A DNA stretch of 64,000 nucleotides, taken from assembly GCA_902518505.1 (NCBI GenBank), contig CABYGG010000003.1, forward strand, positions 1 to 64,000, given 5' to 3'. The position numbers and the translations under genes were made by a program. The notes beneath the pieces are model-generated. The model saw only the letters and a list, made by a program, of their open reading frames with translations. It did no database searches and was not told the DNA's origin. Source of the stretch: an uncultured Alphaproteobacteria bacterium. Lineage in GTDB: Bacteria; Pseudomonadota; Alphaproteobacteria; HIMB59. Below, one piece after another: positions 1 through 9,025 of this stretch. The first letter of the stretch is position 1; each line of letters starts with the position of its first letter.

Positions 1-16
1 GTGTCATAACTTTTAT

Positions 17-2701
17 TTAAAAAAAAAACTGATCGTCAGATAAATCATTAAATAATGTTGCTCCAGATTTTTTTTGTATAATATTTTCTACATTTGCAAA
101 TAGTTTTGAAATACTTGTATGGAGTGAATTTAAAGCATTTGATAAAATAAGTTTTTCTATTTGTCTTTTATTTAATACAGATCTGGATAATCTATCATTA
201 AAATCTGAGAGGGATTTAAATTTACCATTTTTGTTTCTTTCGATCACTAATTCTTTCATAGATTCCTCTCCTACTCCCTTTAGTGCAGCTAAACCATAAA
301 TAATCTTATCTTCATGCACTATAAATTTATAATCTGAATAATTTATATCAGGGGGTAATATTTTTAAATCTTGTTCGTACATTTCATTTATTATTACAAA
401 AATTTTATCTGTATTGTTCAATGAATTATTTAAAATCTCACAATAAAATTCTAATGGAAAATGTGCTTTTAGATAAGCTGTATAATAAGTAATAAAAGCG
501 TATGCAGCTGCATGACTTTTGTTAAATCCATATTCTGCGAATTTTTCAATCAAGGAAAATAGTTTCTCAGCATCTTTAGATCTAACCTTTTTATTTACAG
601 CACCTTTAATAAAATTTTCCTTTTGATTCATTAATTCATCTTTTATTTTTTTACCAATAGCTCTTCTTAATAGATCGGCTTGACCTAATGTATATCCTGA
701 TATTACTTGGGCTATTTTCATAATTTGTTCTTGATAAACAATTATTCCATAAGTTTCTCTCAAAATTGGTTCAAGTAAAGGGTGATCGTATATTATTTTT
801 TCCTCACCTTTTTTTCTTTTAATAAAGCTATCAATAAATTGCATTGGACCAGGCCTATTCAAAGCTAAAACTGCTATAACCTCTTCTAGGCTTGTTGGTT
901 TGAGTTTAATCAAAGTGTCAACCATCGCAGCACTTTCAACTTGAAATACTCCACACGTATAGCCATCACTTAATAATTTAAAAGTTTTTTCATCGTTGAA
1001 AGGTATTTCATTTAAATCAATAGAAATTTTATTTTTAGCTTTTATTAATTTTAGCGTCTCATCAATTATGGTGAGGTTAGCTAGGCCAAGAAAATCAAAT
1101 TTTAATAAGCCTGCTTTTTCACAATCTTTCATATTGTATTGAGTGGCCATTATTTCTGAGTCATCATCTTTGAATAAAGGAATATTTCCGTAAAGCTTAT
1201 CCGAAGAAATGATTATTCCAGCAGCATGTGTAGATACATTTCTTAGTGCACCTTCCATTGACTCTGCTTTATCCATCATTGGAGAGTCAGCTAAATCACC
1301 TAATTGATCAGAATGGTTAGCTTTCAACTCACTAATACTTAATGGATGAACTGGATTATAAGGTATTTTATTTACCATTCTCTCTACTTCAGAATATGGA
1401 ACACCCTCTACTCTACCTATATCCTTTAATATTCCCCTGGAGATCATGGATCCAAAGGTAATTATTTGTGCAACATTTTGATACCCATACTTTTTTTGCA
1501 CGTACTCAATAACTTCATCTCTTCTTGATTTACAGAAATCGATATCGAAGTCAGGCATTGACACTCTATCGGGGTTTAAAAATCTTTCAAAAAGCAAACC
1601 ATATTGAATTGGATCTACATCTGTGATTAACAAAGACCACGCAACAATAGATCCAGCACCTGATCCTCTTCCAGGACCAACAGGAATTGAATTTGACTTA
1701 GCCCATCTAATAAAATCACTAACTATAAGAAAATATCCAGAGAATTTCATTTTTATAATAACATTTAATTCATATTCTAAACGATCCCTATATATTTTTG
1801 ATTGACTGTTAAATTCCTCAATACTTCTATTTGAAAGTATTTTTTTTAATCTTAAATCTAAGCCACTTCTAGATTGTTGAACAATCTCTTTATCTTCATC
1901 GGATTCAAAATCTGATTTAAAATTTGGCAATGTAATAGGCTTTTCTTCAATTAGAAAATTAATTTTATTTGCAATTAAATTTGAATTTTTTATTAATGGG
2001 ATTAAGTTATTATTTAATTGGTTGATATAAGCTAAAGAGTAATTATTTTTTAAATTAAACGAAGTATTTTGTAAATATTCACCATTCTTTAAACAATGAA
2101 GTATTTTTATAGCATCATAATCTTTACCTTGTTTGTAAAAACTAAATGAAGATAAAAAGGAATTAATTTTAGATTTTTTAGATATTTCATTTAATGGTTT
2201 ATTATCTAAGTTTTCATCATATTCAAAAAAAATATCATTTTTAAAGAAATTTTTTAGAGCATTTATTTCATTTAAAATAATTTTTAAATTATTTGTATTT
2301 ATATTCAAATCTTGGAAATAACTTAATAAACCACCTAAAATTAGAATGTTACCATCAGAAAAATTATTAATATTATCTAAAGATAAATAAAATTCATTCT
2401 CAGTATTTATTTTTGTAGATAATATATTTAGATTTTTAAAACCGATCTCATTTTTGCATAGAAAAGTAAGTCGCGACTTGTGGTTTAATTTTGAAATATA
2501 ATCAACATCTAATCCTATAATCGGTTGAATACCCTTGTTTTTACATTTTGTTGAAAATTCAAGAACACCTGATAATAGTTTGTAATCTGTTAATGCCATT
2601 GCAGGTAATTTTTCCTTCTCAGCAAAATTTACAAGATCTTCAATTTTAATATTGGACTCACAAATAGAATAATTTGAATAATTTCTTAGAGGTATTAGCA
2701 T
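17..2701 (-). CDS. dnaE: DNA polymerase III alpha subunit, apparently C-terminally truncated
   Basis: Replicative DNA polymerase catalytic subunit. An N-terminal PHP-like domain is followed by the polymerase core: PVGPGRGSGAGS near residues 340-351, PDFDIDF at 383-389 with two catalytic aspartates, and KFDFLGL at 534-540 with the third. In the PHP domain the usual HxHSDYS metal motif reads LRNYSNYS, so PHP exonuclease activity is doubtful. The reading frame gives 894 residues, while the family is usually about 1,100-1,200; the OB fold and tau-binding region are missing. The frame ends right after a run of ten T (minus strand, about 19-28). One extra T would keep the frame open to the window edge (FFFLNKSYDT). 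This may be a homopolymer frameshift, sequencing error or slippage site. It overlaps lolD by 7 bases. Identity is certain; the end is not. Confidence 0.93.
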   Translation of the reverse strand: MLIPLRNYSNYSICESNIKIEDLVNFAEKEKLPAMALTDYKLLSGVLEFSTKCKNKGIQPIIGLDVDYISKLNHKSRLTFLCKNEIGFKNLNILSTKINTENEFYLSLDNINNFSDGNILILGGLLSYFQDLNINTNNLKIILNEINALKNFFKNDIFFEYDENLDNKPLNEISKKSKINSFLSSFSFYKQGKDYDAIKILHCLKNGEYLQNTSFNLKNNYSLAYINQLNNNLIPLIKNSNLIANKINFLIEEKPITLPNFKSDFESDEDKEIVQQSRSGLDLRLKKILSNRSIEEFNSQSKIYRDRLEYELNVIIKMKFSGYFLIVSDFIRWAKSNSIPVGPGRGSGAGSIVAWSLLITDVDPIQYGLLFERFLNPDRVSMPDFDIDFCKSRRDEVIEYVQKKYGYQNVAQIITFGSMISRGILKDIGRVEGVPYSEVERMVNKIPYNPVHPLSISELKANHSDQLGDLADSPMMDKAESMEGALRNVSTHAAGIIISSDKLYGNIPLFKDDDSEIMATQYNMKDCEKAGLLKFDFLGLANLTIIDETLKLIKAKNKISIDLNEIPFNDEKTFKLLSDGYTCGVFQVESAAMVDTLIKLKPTSLEEVIAVLALNRPGPMQFIDSFIKRKKGEEKIIYDHPLLEPILRETYGIIVYQEQIMKIAQVISGYTLGQADLLRRAIGKKIKDELMNQKENFIKGAVNKKVRSKDAEKLFSLIEKFAEYGFNKSHAAAYAFITYYTAYLKAHFPLEFYCEILNNSLNNTDKIFVIINEMYEQDLKILPPDINYSDYKFIVHEDKIIYGLAALKGVGEESMKELVIERNKNGKFKSLSDFNDRLSRSVLNKRQIEKLILSNALNSLHTSISKLFANVENIIQKKSGATLFNDLSDDQFFF

Positions 2702-3330
2702 TCTTTTATTGATTTATCTTCAATTGTATAAGACTTATCAAAAAGTGGACGAAATGAAATATCATGACTAGCTATTATTGTTGATAAATTGAATTTTTTA
2801 GAACTATTTAATATCAGATCAATTACCAAATTTGCATTTTCTTTATCTAAATAACTTGTAGGTTCATCAGCTATTAAAAGTTTAGGGCTATTCACTAGGG
2901 ATCTTGCAACACAAACTCTTTGTTTTTGTCCATTTGATAACTGATTGGGGTATTTAAATTTAAATTGACTCAAATTAAAATAAGATAAGATTTTTTCAAT
3001 TTTTCTTATATCGTTACTTTTTAATTTAATGTTATCGAAAATGTTCAACTCAGATATCAGGTAGTGATCCTGAAATATAATACCTATATCATCTTTCAAA
3101 AGATCAAAATGGTTTTTTACTAATTTGCCGTCAAAGTAAATTTCTCCTGAGTCTGAACTATCTAATCCTGATATTAAGTTCAATAAAGTTGACTTACCAC
3201 ATCCTGATGGTCCAAATAAAAAAATATTTTGATTATGATCTACTGATAAATTTAATTTTTTTATTACTTGAAAATTTCCTACCTTTGATAGATATGATTT
3301 AGAAATATTTTTTAATTCTAATAAACTCAT
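2695..3330 (-). CDS. lolD: Lipoprotein-releasing ABC transporter ATPase LolD
   Basis: ATPase of the LolCDE complex, which extracts lipoproteins from the inner membrane and passes them to the periplasmic carrier. Walker A GPSGCGKST lies at residues 40-48, the signature LSNGQ at 131-135 (LSGGQ in most ABC proteins) and Walker B LLIADEPT at 151-158. At 211 residues it is a little short of the usual 220-235. The stop-start overlap with the membrane component (3327-4514), and position in the alphaproteobacterial proS-lolC-lolD-dnaE order, separate it from the similar MacB and FtsE ATPases. Cytoplasmic face of the inner membrane. Confidence 0.9.
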   Translation of the reverse strand: MSLLELKNISKSYLSKVGNFQVIKKLNLSVDHNQNIFLFGPSGCGKSTLLNLISGLDSSDSGEIYFDGKLVKNHFDLLKDDIGIIFQDHYLISELNIFDNIKLKSNDIRKIEKILSYFNLSQFKFKYPNQLSNGQKQRVCVARSLVNSPKLLIADEPTSYLDKENANLVIDLILNSSKKFNLSTIIASHDISFRPLFDKSYTIEDKSIKEC

Positions 3331-4514
3331 CTTAATATTAAATTTGGTTTAATTCTAAATATTCTTAATATTGGAATGTAAGAGGCAACTAAACTTGAAA
3401 ACAAAGAAATACTTACAATAAACATTATGTCGTTTAGTTTAATACTATAGGGCATTGATGTTAAATATCTTATTTCATTATTCCAAAGTTCAAAATTTAA
3501 TAAATATGATAAAAAGTTTTCGACAGAGTCTATATTTGTAGATAAAAGCAATCCTAAACAAGTACCAATAACAATAGAGAAAAATGATATGAAGAAAGAA
3601 TTCAAAAAAAATATAAAACAAATTTTTGATTGCTTTATACCCAATGCTTTTAGCAAAATAATATCTTTATACTTTTCTTTAATAAAAAAAATTTGATTTG
3701 AAATTATTGTAAAGGAAGAAATTACAATAATAAAAAATAGAATAACAAACATAACATTTTTTTCAGTAGATAATGCTTGAGCTAAAGTTTTGTTTTGATC
3801 CTCCCATGTTGAGTAGTTTAGGCCATCTAAATCGCTATAATCAAAGTTTTTATTATTCAAATAAACATCTATAACTTTATTACTTATGTTATTTTTAAAC
3901 TGATCGATATTGCTAAAAATAAAATATTTATCGAAGTCATATACTCCTGTATTAAATATTCCTTTAATGGTTAATTGTCTTGAATTTAAAACAGGGCCTA
4001 AAATTGTCATAGAATTTCCAGGAATATTAATCTGAATAGGCATCCCTACTTTTAAATTTAAAGACCTCGCTAATTCAACTCCAATGAAAACCCAATTGTC
4101 GATATTTTTTTCTATTTCAAATATATTTTGATTAATTTTAGGTATTTTATAGATGTCTTCTTTATTAAGAGATTTCATTAATAGACCCTCTATACCATTT
4201 TCATTAGTTGTGATTACTCTACTTTGAAGATTTTCAACAAAAGATATTGAAGGATTTTTTTCTTGTATTTTTTTGATTTTATCTTTGTTAGCATCATAAA
4301 TAGTAATATCTCCATTTACACCACTTAATGACTCGACTAATTGCTCTCTAAAACCATTCATCACGGACATTACTGTTATTAAAATTGAAATACCTAGTAT
4401 TAATGCTAGTGATGATAAAATTGTCGATACTGAGAATGCTTTATCTTTTTTAAAATTAAATATGTAGGAGAAAGATAGTTTATGGAGTGTATTGTTCAAA
4501 TTCAAAATTCTCAA
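3327..4514 (-). CDS. lolC: Lipoprotein-releasing system permease LolC/LolE
   Basis: Membrane subunit of the lipoprotein-release transporter. An N-terminal transmembrane helix (about residues 28-52, with SSLALILGISILITVMSVMNG) is followed by a large periplasmic domain and three C-terminal helices (about 255-275, 300-325 and 365-385), the MacB/FtsX-type layout. Alphaproteobacteria commonly carry one LolC/E protein that probably works as a homodimer, and only one is seen here. Start at 4514 places 35 bases inside proS; a later start is possible, but the residues before the first helix look normal. Translationally coupled to lolD by a 4-base overlap. Confidence 0.9.
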   Translation of the reverse strand: MRILNLNNTLHKLSFSYIFNFKKDKAFSVSTILSSLALILGISILITVMSVMNGFREQLVESLSGVNGDITIYDANKDKIKKIQEKNPSISFVENLQSRVITTNENGIEGLLMKSLNKEDIYKIPKINQNIFEIEKNIDNWVFIGVELARSLNLKVGMPIQINIPGNSMTILGPVLNSRQLTIKGIFNTGVYDFDKYFIFSNIDQFKNNISNKVIDVYLNNKNFDYSDLDGLNYSTWEDQNKTLAQALSTEKNVMFVILFFIIVISSFTIISNQIFFIKEKYKDIILLKALGIKQSKICFIFFLNSFFISFFSIVIGTCLGLLLSTNIDSVENFLSYLLNFELWNNEIRYLTSMPYSIKLNDIMFIVSISLFSSLVASYIPILRIFRIKPNLILR

Positions 4515-5754
4515 TTTCTTGTTTACTTAAGAATATCTTATCACTGTTAGACCTACTAATCAGTTCAATTTGACCTTTTTCTTTAAAATTATTCCCGATA
4601 ATCAATGTCCAAGGTATTCCAATCAATTCAGAGTCTTTAATTTTTCTTCCTATACTTAAATCTCTATCATCTAAACTAACGTTATCATATTTAGTGATAA
4701 GCAGATTATAAATACTCTCCACATCTGATATATAATCAGGGTTTGGTTGCATTATAATGTTTATTTTAAATGGTGAAATATTTATAGGCCATTTGATACC
4801 TTTATCATCATGAAATGCCTCTATTATTGCTGCTGTTAATCTGGAAACTCCTATTCCATAGGATCCCATATATGGTGTTATTCTTTTTCCATCTTGATTT
4901 AGCACGAAGCATTCTAATGGCTTAGTATATTTTGTACCAAAATTAAATATATGGCCTACTTCAATTCCTCTTCCAATTATCACATCAGATTTTGATTTAT
5001 CAATCATTTCGTCAGATGCAGAATACATTGTTGTAATTTCTTCATAACTTTTTTCGTATAAATTGGAGTCAACTAATTTAGAGTCATAAGCAAGTTCGCT
5101 TTCACCAGTACTAGCTAATATTTGAAACTCATGAGATAAATCTCCACCAATGGCACCCGTCGCAGCTTTTACAGGAATTGGTTGTAATCCTAGATCAAGA
5201 AAGGTTTTTAAATAACTTCTAAAAAATTTTTTATAAGTTTCAAAAGCAGCTTCTTCGGTTAAGTCAAAACTATAGGCATCTTTCATTAAGAATTCTCTAC
5301 CTCGCATTACGCCAAAACGAGGTCTAATTTCATCTCTAAATTTCCATTGAATATGGTAGAGATATTTTGGAAGGCCTTTATAAGAATTTACATAATCAGA
5401 AAATAAATCTGTAATTACCTCTTCATTAGTTGGTCCATATAATAAATCGTTATCATGTCTGTCAGTAATTCTTAACATCTCTTTTCCATAGTCTGAATAT
5501 CTACCACTTTTTTTCCATAATTCTGAAGATTGAATAGTAGACATTAACATTTCATTACAACCTATTTCGTCTTGATTATTTCGAATAATATTCTCAATAT
5601 TTTTTAGGACTTTAAAACCTAATGGTAACCATGTGTATATACCAGAGGTGTGCTGCCTAATCATCGATGAACGCAACATTAATTGATGGGAAATAATTTT
5701 AGCTTCTTTTGGTGACTCTTTTAATGAGTTAAATAAAAGATTTGAGAGTTTCAT
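4480..5754 (-). CDS. proS: Prolyl-tRNA synthetase, short alphaproteobacterial form
   Basis: Class II aminoacyl-tRNA synthetase that charges tRNA-Pro. The N-terminal RQHTSGIYTWLPLG, the central GVMRGREFLMKDAYSF (motif 2 region) and GSYGIGVSRL (motif 3) are clear, with an anticodon-binding domain after about residue 330. The 424-residue length shows that the INS editing domain between motifs 2 and 3, found in E. coli ProRS (about 570 residues), is absent; this is the normal alphaproteobacterial type. It overlaps the 66-residue DUF1467 gene by 4 bases and lolC by 35. Confidence 0.96.
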   Translation of the reverse strand: MKLSNLLFNSLKESPKEAKIISHQLMLRSSMIRQHTSGIYTWLPLGFKVLKNIENIIRNNQDEIGCNEMLMSTIQSSELWKKSGRYSDYGKEMLRITDRHDNDLLYGPTNEEVITDLFSDYVNSYKGLPKYLYHIQWKFRDEIRPRFGVMRGREFLMKDAYSFDLTEEAAFETYKKFFRSYLKTFLDLGLQPIPVKAATGAIGGDLSHEFQILASTGESELAYDSKLVDSNLYEKSYEEITTMYSASDEMIDKSKSDVIIGRGIEVGHIFNFGTKYTKPLECFVLNQDGKRITPYMGSYGIGVSRLTAAIIEAFHDDKGIKWPINISPFKINIIMQPNPDYISDVESIYNLLITKYDNVSLDDRDLSIGRKIKDSELIGIPWTLIIGNNFKEKGQIELISRSNSDKIFLSKQEIENFEFEQYTP

Positions 5755-5951
5755 TTAAAGTATTCGAATATGTTATTTTCATATTTTATTATAAAAAAAG
5801 ATACGACCATTGATAGAGCAAATGAAACTAAAAATTTTACTCCTAAATATGACTTTTTTGGCATACCCTCTTCGAAATCAGATCTTTTAATAGGTAATAT
5901 TGTCATAAAAATAACCCACCAGATAATAAAAAGTAAAAATAAAAACTTCAT
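5751..5951 (-). CDS. DUF1467 family small membrane protein
   Basis: A 66-residue inner-membrane protein with two predicted helices (about residues 2-19 and 37-56), joined by a loop containing ILPIKRSDFEEG. This matches the alphaproteobacterial DUF1467 pattern of WW followed by a short helix and a PL/PIK turn. DUF1467 genes are usually found beside proS and rnj, as here, and the frame overlaps both by 4 bases. Function unknown; the conserved neighbourhood suggests coupling to translation or RNA turnover only by position. Confidence 0.8.
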   Translation of the reverse strand: MKFLFLLFIIWWVIFMTILPIKRSDFEEGMPKKSYLGVKFLVSFALSMVVSFFIIKYENNIFEYFK

Positions 5952-7606
5952 ATCAAAGATATGTGTATTAACAATTCAGGCTTTAATGAAAAATTTCTAT
6001 TATAAGTTTTTCTTGAAACTTCCTCTACTAAACCACTTAGCGAATTTTCATCTATTTCCTCCTTGATAAACAATATTTTATTTAGCAAGATATCTTTAAT
6101 TTCATCTTGAATTGCTTCTTTATTGTAGGAAAAAGGGAAGCCTTTATCAGATATTTGAAATTTAATAATATCAAATTGTTTGTTTAGAATTAAATTAATA
6201 CTAACTACACCATTATGAAGGATCTTTCCCCTTTCATTTATAAAATTATCTTCTTCAATAATTAGATTTTGAACAACAGGTAGTTTTTTTATAACAAATT
6301 GTTCAATTAACTTATGGTTTTTATTTACTAAATCTAATTGGCACAAATCTCCACTTAAAAGAAGATTTGTTTTTTCAATTTTTAAGCTTTTAGCTATTTC
6401 TAAATGTTTTTTTAAATGAATATATTCTCCGTGCATAGGAATTAAAGATTTAGGCTGAATGAAAGAGTAAAATTCTTTTATTTCATTTTTTCCTGGATGT
6501 CCTGAAACATGAACAAACTCCTCATCATCAGAGATAATATTTAAGCCTAAGTAACTAAACGAATTTTTTAAATATGAAATTGATTTTTCGTTGCCAGGAA
6601 TTTCTTTTGATGAAAAAATTATATTATCTTTTGAACTTAGTTTAATTTGATTATGTGTATTATTTGCAATTTTCCAAAGAGCAGAGTTTTTTTCACCTTG
6701 ACTACCTGTGCAAATTAAAAGAACTTTATCATTATTATAATCCTGAAATTTTTTTTCGTTAAGTATTTCAAAATTTTCAATTAACTTTTCTTCTATGGCA
6801 GTATTAATAGCTCTTTTTATACTTCTTCCTACAACAAATATTTTTTTATCATGCTTAATAGCATTTGAAATAATGGTTTTAAGTCTTGCAATATTTGAGG
6901 AAAAACAAGTAACTATAATTCTACCTTGAAGTTTATTAAATAAATTATCAAATGATGGATCTAACTCAGACTCTGAGCGTGATATCTCGTTTACACCGGC
7001 GTTAGTTGAGTCACCTATAAGTAAGTCTATATTTTCATCTTTTAATAACTGGTAATTTTTGTAATCAAAAGGTGAGCCAGTAACCGGATTTTTATCTATT
7101 TTCCAATCACCTGTATGATAAATATTTCCTTCCAATGTTTTAAAAAATATACCTGTGGGATCGGGTATAGAGTGAGTTGTTGGAATTAATTGAAATGAAA
7201 AATTCTCAAACTCTACCTCTTGAAAGTCCTCAACTATTATAAATTTTTTCTCAAAATCATTAATTTTATTGAACTTGTGTTTTATATAGGAAAAAGTAAA
7301 TTGATTGCAATAGATTGGAAAATCAATCTTATCAAAGTAATACTCTAGTCCTCCAACATGATCTTCATGCGCGTGAGTTAGTATCATTGCTTTAGGTTTA
7401 ATAGATGTATTCAAAAAAATATACGGATCAGGAATAGTTATATCTATACCTGGGAGACTATCATCAGCAAATGATATACCACCATCAACTATTATTTGTT
7501 CTCCTTTAAAGGAGTATAAATAGTTATTACCCCCTATTTCACCTATTCCTCCAATGGGCAAAAAATAATTGTTTTTTTTATTATTTAATAATTCTAAGTT
7601 TTTCAT
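5948..7606 (-). CDS. rnj: Ribonuclease J
   Basis: Metallo-beta-lactamase/beta-CASP ribonuclease acting in mRNA decay and 5' processing of RNAs. The zinc-binding HAHEDH is at residues 78-83, HTGDWKID lies near 170, and HVSGHPG and MHGEY supply later metal and RNA-contact residues. 552 residues is the usual family length. Alphaproteobacteria use RNase J alongside RNase E. Its start overlaps coaX by 26 bases, and this coaX-rnj-DUF1467-proS order is widespread in the class. Confidence 0.94.
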   Translation of the reverse strand: MKNLELLNNKKNNYFLPIGGIGEIGGNNYLYSFKGEQIIVDGGISFADDSLPGIDITIPDPYIFLNTSIKPKAMILTHAHEDHVGGLEYYFDKIDFPIYCNQFTFSYIKHKFNKINDFEKKFIIVEDFQEVEFENFSFQLIPTTHSIPDPTGIFFKTLEGNIYHTGDWKIDKNPVTGSPFDYKNYQLLKDENIDLLIGDSTNAGVNEISRSESELDPSFDNLFNKLQGRIIVTCFSSNIARLKTIISNAIKHDKKIFVVGRSIKRAINTAIEEKLIENFEILNEKKFQDYNNDKVLLICTGSQGEKNSALWKIANNTHNQIKLSSKDNIIFSSKEIPGNEKSISYLKNSFSYLGLNIISDDEEFVHVSGHPGKNEIKEFYSFIQPKSLIPMHGEYIHLKKHLEIAKSLKIEKTNLLLSGDLCQLDLVNKNHKLIEQFVIKKLPVVQNLIIEEDNFINERGKILHNGVVSINLILNKQFDIIKFQISDKGFPFSYNKEAIQDEIKDILLNKILFIKEEIDENSLSGLVEEVSRKTYNRNFSLKPELLIHISLI

Positions 7607-8339
7607 TTAAAAAAATATGATAAAAAAAAATACCTAAAAGAGTTAAATCTTCTCTATAAATAAAATTAGTTTTTTTATAGTCGAAAGAGTTAGCATATCC
7701 ACCAGTAAAAATCACTTTAAAATTTCTTTTGTATGTAGTTTTAATTAATTTTATATAAGCCTCTATCATTATTTTGTAACCCACATTAAATCCAGACATT
7801 AGAGCTTGATTAGTATTTTTACCTATGATGCTAGATTTATTTAAAAATTTCATATTCTTTATACCAGAAGCTAAAGAAATTAGATTTTCATAAGAGGTGG
7901 TAAGGCCGGGTAATATCACACCTCCGTAATATTTCTTATTTATAATAATATCTAAAGTAGTGGCAGTGCCTAAATCAACTATGATAAAGAATTTAGATTT
8001 TGGATAAATATTTATAGCGGATAAAACATTAATAATTCTATCATTACCTAGCTGGCGTAAATTAACTGTTTTATGAACTAAACGTGATAATTTTTTTTTA
8101 TTAATGAAAAATAAACGATTTCGATAGTGTTTTAAATTTTTAATTATAACTTTGTCTACTTCTGAGACAACAGAGCAAATATAAATTTTAGTATGAGTTT
8201 TAAGTTTATTCTTAAAAAAAAGAGTGACTGATTTCAAATCTTCCTTTGAGTATTTAATTTGAGAGATTTTTTTTAAATTCTTATCAACAATTGATGAAAA
8301 TTTTATAGATGTATTTCCAATATCAACTAATAAATTCAA
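7581..8339 (-). CDS. coaX: Type III pantothenate kinase
   Basis: Phosphorylates pantothenate with ATP, the first committed step of coenzyme A synthesis. The ASKHA-fold phosphate motif DIGNTSIKFS is at residues 6-15, the DLGTATTLDI motif near 122 holds the catalytic region, and GGVILPGL and TGGYA complete the family pattern. 252 residues is typical. It overlaps birA by 4 bases and rnj by 26, so the three are very probably one transcript. Confidence 0.92.
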   Translation of the reverse strand: MNLLVDIGNTSIKFSSIVDKNLKKISQIKYSKEDLKSVTLFFKNKLKTHTKIYICSVVSEVDKVIIKNLKHYRNRLFFINKKKLSRLVHKTVNLRQLGNDRIINVLSAINIYPKSKFFIIVDLGTATTLDIIINKKYYGGVILPGLTTSYENLISLASGIKNMKFLNKSSIIGKNTNQALMSGFNVGYKIMIEAYIKLIKTTYKRNFKVIFTGGYANSFDYKKTNFIYREDLTLLGIFFYHIFLNEKLRIIK

Positions 8340-9022
8340 ACTAGTTCTCCAAAGAAAATATTTTTAATTACGTCATCTATTTTGATCTTTAAAGATAAAT
8401 CTTCATTTACTGATAATATTTCAATAATATTTTTTCCAAAAATTGGATGATTTAATTTAAAGTACCTTAGCATATATTGATTAAGATATCTCACTAATTT
8501 CTTATTAGATATTTTTTTTGTTAAATTATGTTCAATAATATCAATAATTATATTTGATAAATCGAGAATATTTGATTTTTCATTGATAATGCTAAATAGA
8601 GAAACTGAATCGACTATTGGAGAATTATTTATATTTATTCCTATACCCGTTTTTAGATATGATTTTTTACCTAAGATGGTTGATTTGATAACAACACCAA
8701 CTATTTTTTTATTTTTATAAAATAAATCATTTGGCCATTTGTAGTCTAGGTTAATATTAAAATTAATTTTAAAAAATTTGTGGATTATGTAACAAATATA
8801 AAAGTTATTTCTTAAAGCGTGTGAAGCTTTTAATTTTTGATTAATTGTTAAATAAATATTACCTATAGGGCTTAACCATTTTTTTTTACCCCTTCCAGTA
8901 CCTTTAATTTGCCTAAAAGATTGGATATATAAATTATTATTTTTTAAAATTTTTTTATAATTATTAAAGCCAATAATTTCATCTTGTGTAGATTTAATTG
9001 AGTCAAAGATAACTTTATACAA
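8336..9022 (-). CDS. birA: Biotin-[acetyl-CoA-carboxylase] ligase
   Basis: Attaches biotin to the carboxyl carrier protein of acetyl-CoA carboxylase. The biotinyl-AMP motif appears as GTGRGKKKW (about residues 41-49) and the catalytic region as KWPNDLFYKNKKIVGVVIK (about 98-116). There is no N-terminal helix-turn-helix, so this is the monofunctional enzyme and not the E. coli-type repressor. At 228 residues it is slightly short at the C-terminus. Placement right after nuoN matches other alphaproteobacterial genomes. Confidence 0.9.
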   Translation of the reverse strand: MYKVIFDSIKSTQDEIIGFNNYKKILKNNNLYIQSFRQIKGTGRGKKKWLSPIGNIYLTINQKLKASHALRNNFYICYIIHKFFKINFNINLDYKWPNDLFYKNKKIVGVVIKSTILGKKSYLKTGIGININNSPIVDSVSLFSIINEKSNILDLSNIIIDIIEHNLTKKISNKKLVRYLNQYMLRYFKLNHPIFGKNIIEILSVNEDLSLKIKIDDVIKNIFFGELV

Positions 9023-9025
9023 TTT

